A stretch of DNA of 15,512 nt from DASRCB01 sp035653295 (GTDB lineage Bacteria > Acidobacteriota > Terriglobia > Bryobacterales > Bryobacteraceae), in assembly GCA_035653295.1 (NCBI GenBank), contig DASRCB010000004.1:1-15512 (forward strand), in the 5' to 3' direction. The notes beneath the pieces are model-generated. The model was not told where the DNA came from. It worked only from the letters and a program-made list of their open reading frames with translations, and searched no databases. Below, in pieces: positions 13,492-15,512 of the stretch. Within the stretch, counting starts at the first letter, position 1. Each line of letters starts with the position of its first letter. A program made the position numbers and the translations under genes.

Positions 13492-14817
13492 ATGAATCCG
13501 TTGCGAACCGCGCTCGCAGTGGGTCTCTGCCTGGGCGCGGCTGTCGTGTTTGCGGAAGACACCACGCCAGCCCTGGTGTCGACCTCCCCGGATCGGCCCA
13601 ATCCAGCCGAGGGAAACGCGAGCGGCGACTGGAACGTCAACTCACGCTATATCGTGGAAAGCGTTGAGTTTCCAGATACGCAGGAAGCGGACTTCAGTCA
13701 CCGGCTGCGGGACCGGATCCAGAGCCTCGCGGGCGACAAACTGAACTATGCAGCCCTGCGCGGGCTGGCTCACGACATCAGGACCGAGTTGAGCGCCCAC
13801 AGCGTTTCCTTCCGAATCGCCCGCGGGTCGCGCCCCGATTACGTCCGTGTGTTCTTCGACGTCGATCGCACCCACAGCGCATTCGATGTGCTGGTTCCGA
13901 AGTTTGTGTGGACCTCCGGCCAGGGCTGGACCGCGATCGGTGAAGCGACGCTGCCGTTCGGACACAATACGATCACGGTCGGCCTTCTCTCTGATGGAGA
14001 CGATCTGGTGGAGCGGTTCACCGGAGCGCGCGCCCGGCTGACGCATCGCTGGGGATCGGACCACCCGGTACGGCTGGTGTTCGATTTCGAGGATTACCAC
14101 GAAGAGTTCGGGCGCGAGACGGAGGCCGCATTGTCCAGCGCACCAGGCGACCCTGGCATGTATCACGCGCGTATGGATTTGGCGCCGCGCATGGAGTATG
14201 CGGTGACCCGGGAACTGACCGTCTCCGCGGGAACGGCTTTCGAATCGATGGAATCACAGCTGCCAGGCGCGCCATCGCGATCGGCGAACGCCATGACCGC
14301 GGAACTCCGCTGGCAGCATGACGAAGAGGTTTCTGAAGAGACGCACAAGACCGCCCGGATCAGCTGGACGCTCCGCGCGGCAACCCACACCCTCGGCTCC
14401 GATTATGTGTACGCCCGCAACGAGCTCACGGCCTCATGGACGGGCGTATGGGGCCGCCACCGCATCGACGCCGGCTTCGACGCCGGGCTGATCTCGGGCG
14501 AGGCTCCGCTTTTCGAGCGCTTCGTCCTCGGCAACAGCACCATGCTGCGCGGCTGGAACAAGTATCAGCTCGATCCTGTTGGCGGCAGCCGGCTGGCGTA
14601 CGGCACGGCAGGTTATCGCTATCGCATTCTGCGCGCCTTCTACGACGTGGGCGCGATCTGGGACCCGCGCCGCGCGGCCAGCCCAAAACAATCGATCGGC
14701 GTCGGCGTGGGGAGCAGCTTCGGCATTCTGCAGCGCAACGAACTGCTGGTGGCCGTGGCCTTCCCGCTACAGCAGGGCCGCATGGACCCGGTCCTGATCG
14801 CAGGAATGAATTTTTGA
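13492..14817 (+). CDS. Omp85-family outer-membrane barrel protein with one POTRA-like domain
   Basis: Predicted outer-membrane protein of the BamA/TamA superfamily (441 residues). Residues 1-21 are a signal peptide (AAVVFA before EDTT). About 51-125 look like one POTRA-type domain (YIVESVEFPD, then LRDRIQSLAGDKLNY, then VRVFFDVD). About 130-441 form the barrel, with the conserved loop motif LRGW (352-355), GTAGYRYRILRAFYDVGAIWD, QSIGVGVGSSF and a C-terminal Phe (LIAGMNF). BamA has five POTRA domains and about 800 residues, so this is a short relative and not BamA itself. Its role could be protein or lipid export or insertion; this is unknown. GAGG (13483-13486) lies 5 nt before the ATG. Its stop overlaps the start of the next gene. 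Confidence 0.82.
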   Translation: MNPLRTALAVGLCLGAAVVFAEDTTPALVSTSPDRPNPAEGNASGDWNVNSRYIVESVEFPDTQEADFSHRLRDRIQSLAGDKLNYAALRGLAHDIRTELSAHSVSFRIARGSRPDYVRVFFDVDRTHSAFDVLVPKFVWTSGQGWTAIGEATLPFGHNTITVGLLSDGDDLVERFTGARARLTHRWGSDHPVRLVFDFEDYHEEFGRETEAALSSAPGDPGMYHARMDLAPRMEYAVTRELTVSAGTAFESMESQLPGAPSRSANAMTAELRWQHDEEVSEETHKTARISWTLRAATHTLGSDYVYARNELTASWTGVWGRHRIDAGFDAGLISGEAPLFERFVLGNSTMLRGWNKYQLDPVGGSRLAYGTAGYRYRILRAFYDVGAIWDPRRAASPKQSIGVGVGSSFGILQRNELLVAVAFPLQQGRMDPVLIAGMNF

Positions 14818-15431
14818 GAAAGGGCATTCGCTCCCGGGTTTCCATCACCGCACCCCTGTGCGCGGCCATGGCGACCCTGGTTCTGTGCCTCGCGGCGTAC
14901 GCCATGGCCCTGTCCAGCGAGGACCTGATTATCACCCCTGGACCGGACGCTCTGCGCCTGTCCGCGCCGCGCGTGCATTTTCTGGTGGGACAGTCTCTTT
15001 CGCATCTGCACGACGGCATGAGCGTGCCGTTCGATTTTCAGGTGACGTTATTCAGCGGCTCGCGTGATCGCCAGGTGTGGCGCACTTTCGAGCGATTCGT
15101 GGTGAGCTACGACCTATGGGAAGAGCGCTTCGCCGTGTCGCGGCTCAGTAACAGCCGCCGGTCGGTATCGCATCTGCTGCCGAGCGCGGCCGAGCGCTGG
15201 TGCTTCGAGCAGATCGCGGTGCCGACCGCCGGCGTGGCCCGCGATGCGCCGCTCTGGCTCAGGCTGGAAATCCGCAGCGAGGACCAAAGAGACGGACCAC
15301 CGGTGCTGGCCGACAGCGATGGAATCAGCATTGCCAGCCTGATCGAGGTATTCAGCCATCCGGTGCGCCGCACGCAGCAGCGCTGGTTCATGAACAGCGG
15401 TCCGTTCCGGCTGGCGGAGTTCGAGCGATGA
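14814..15431 (+). CDS. Exported DUF4390-like protein
   Basis: A 205-residue protein starting at TTG (14814-14816), which overlaps the previous stop as TTGA. AGGA (14802-14805) lies 8 nt upstream, and the N-terminus then reads RKGIRSR plus a hydrophobic core ending AYAMA, a proper signal peptide. ATG at 14868 is an alternative, but it would lack the basic n-region. The mature part (VHFLVGQSLSHLHDGMSVPF, then DFQVTLFSG, SYDLWEERFAV) resembles the DUF4390 pattern, a family of unknown function often found beside NtrY-type sensor kinases; this assignment is from memory and only moderately sure. No catalytic motif is visible. The stop overlaps the next start as ATGA, so the three genes probably form one coupled operon. 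Confidence 0.75.
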   Translation: MRKGIRSRVSITAPLCAAMATLVLCLAAYAMALSSEDLIITPGPDALRLSAPRVHFLVGQSLSHLHDGMSVPFDFQVTLFSGSRDRQVWRTFERFVVSYDLWEERFAVSRLSNSRRSVSHLLPSAAERWCFEQIAVPTAGVARDAPLWLRLEIRSEDQRDGPPVLADSDGISIASLIEVFSHPVRRTQQRWFMNSGPFRLAEFER

Positions 15432-15512
15432 TCCGCAGCCTGCGCGCGCGAATCCTGCTCGTCTTCCTGGGCGCGACGATACCGCCACTGCTGGTGACGA
15501 TGCAGCTTTCCC
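15428..15512 (+). CDS. N-terminus of a membrane protein, possibly a sensor histidine kinase (partial)
   Basis: Only 28 codons lie in the window. ATG at 15428 overlaps the previous stop (ATGA). The product begins MIRSLRARILLVFLGATIPP and continues LLVTMQLS: a short basic n-region and a transmembrane helix, the usual beginning of membrane sensor kinases. By analogy with DUF4390-ntrY gene pairs a sensor kinase is plausible, but no kinase domain can be seen because the gene runs past the window edge. Confidence 0.7.
   Translation, partial: MIRSLRARILLVFLGATIPPLLVTMQLS

Noticed and set aside
14436..14813. Longer N-terminus for the DUF4390-like protein
   Set aside because: It would overlap the Omp85 barrel in another frame and bury the signal peptide. 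The TTG at 14814 has a Shine-Dalgarno and a proper n-region.
13492..14817. Calling the Omp85 protein BamA
   Set aside because: It has one POTRA-like domain and 441 residues, against five POTRA domains and about 800 residues in BamA, and no BamA-type neighbours are seen.

Overview
The window looks like chromosomal DNA of a GC-rich Gram-negative bacterium, most likely an Acidobacteriota member (Bryobacterales/Solibacter-like). The main reason is the 1135-residue outer-membrane receptor with an N-terminal carboxypeptidase-regulatory-like domain, a family greatly expanded in that phylum. Two outer-membrane barrel proteins with a terminal Phe support a diderm cell. No tRNA, rRNA, CRISPR array, transposase or phage gene was seen. 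This placement is inference from protein style, not from a marker gene.

Layout: (1) 1-355 is intergenic and repeat-rich: about 3.5 copies of an exact 51-bp tandem repeat, then shorter repeats that run up to the receptor stop codon. (2) 356-3763, minus: Oar-like TonB-dependent receptor. (3) 3764-4245: divergent regulatory region. (4) 4246-7813, plus: a probable three-gene operon of a two-domain KaiC-family ATPase, an overlapping histidine kinase with a degenerate receiver domain, and a YihY/BrkB membrane protein. No kaiA, kaiB or response regulator is present in the window. (5) 7774-8709, minus: adenosine/aminodeoxyfutalosine deaminase, convergent with and overlapping the BrkB gene. (6) 8746-10914, plus: glycogen branching enzyme GlgB. 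(7) 10918-11509, minus: an RRM RNA-binding protein followed by a 61-residue basic protein, with a perfect hairpin between them and an inverted repeat around the putative promoter. (8) 11682-12260, minus: exported CX5R protein phosphatase. (9) 12346-13368, plus: exported YncE-like beta-propeller. (10) 13492-15512, plus: an operon with overlapping stop/start codons, encoding an Omp85-type barrel, an exported DUF4390-like protein and the start of a membrane protein that runs off the window.

The most system-like parts are the kaiC-kinase-brkB operon, in which a KaiC ATPase is translationally coupled to a kinase whose sensor is a pseudo-receiver, and the Omp85/DUF4390-like/membrane-protein operon. 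The rest is ordinary housekeeping and accessory content, packed tightly with convergent and divergent neighbours.
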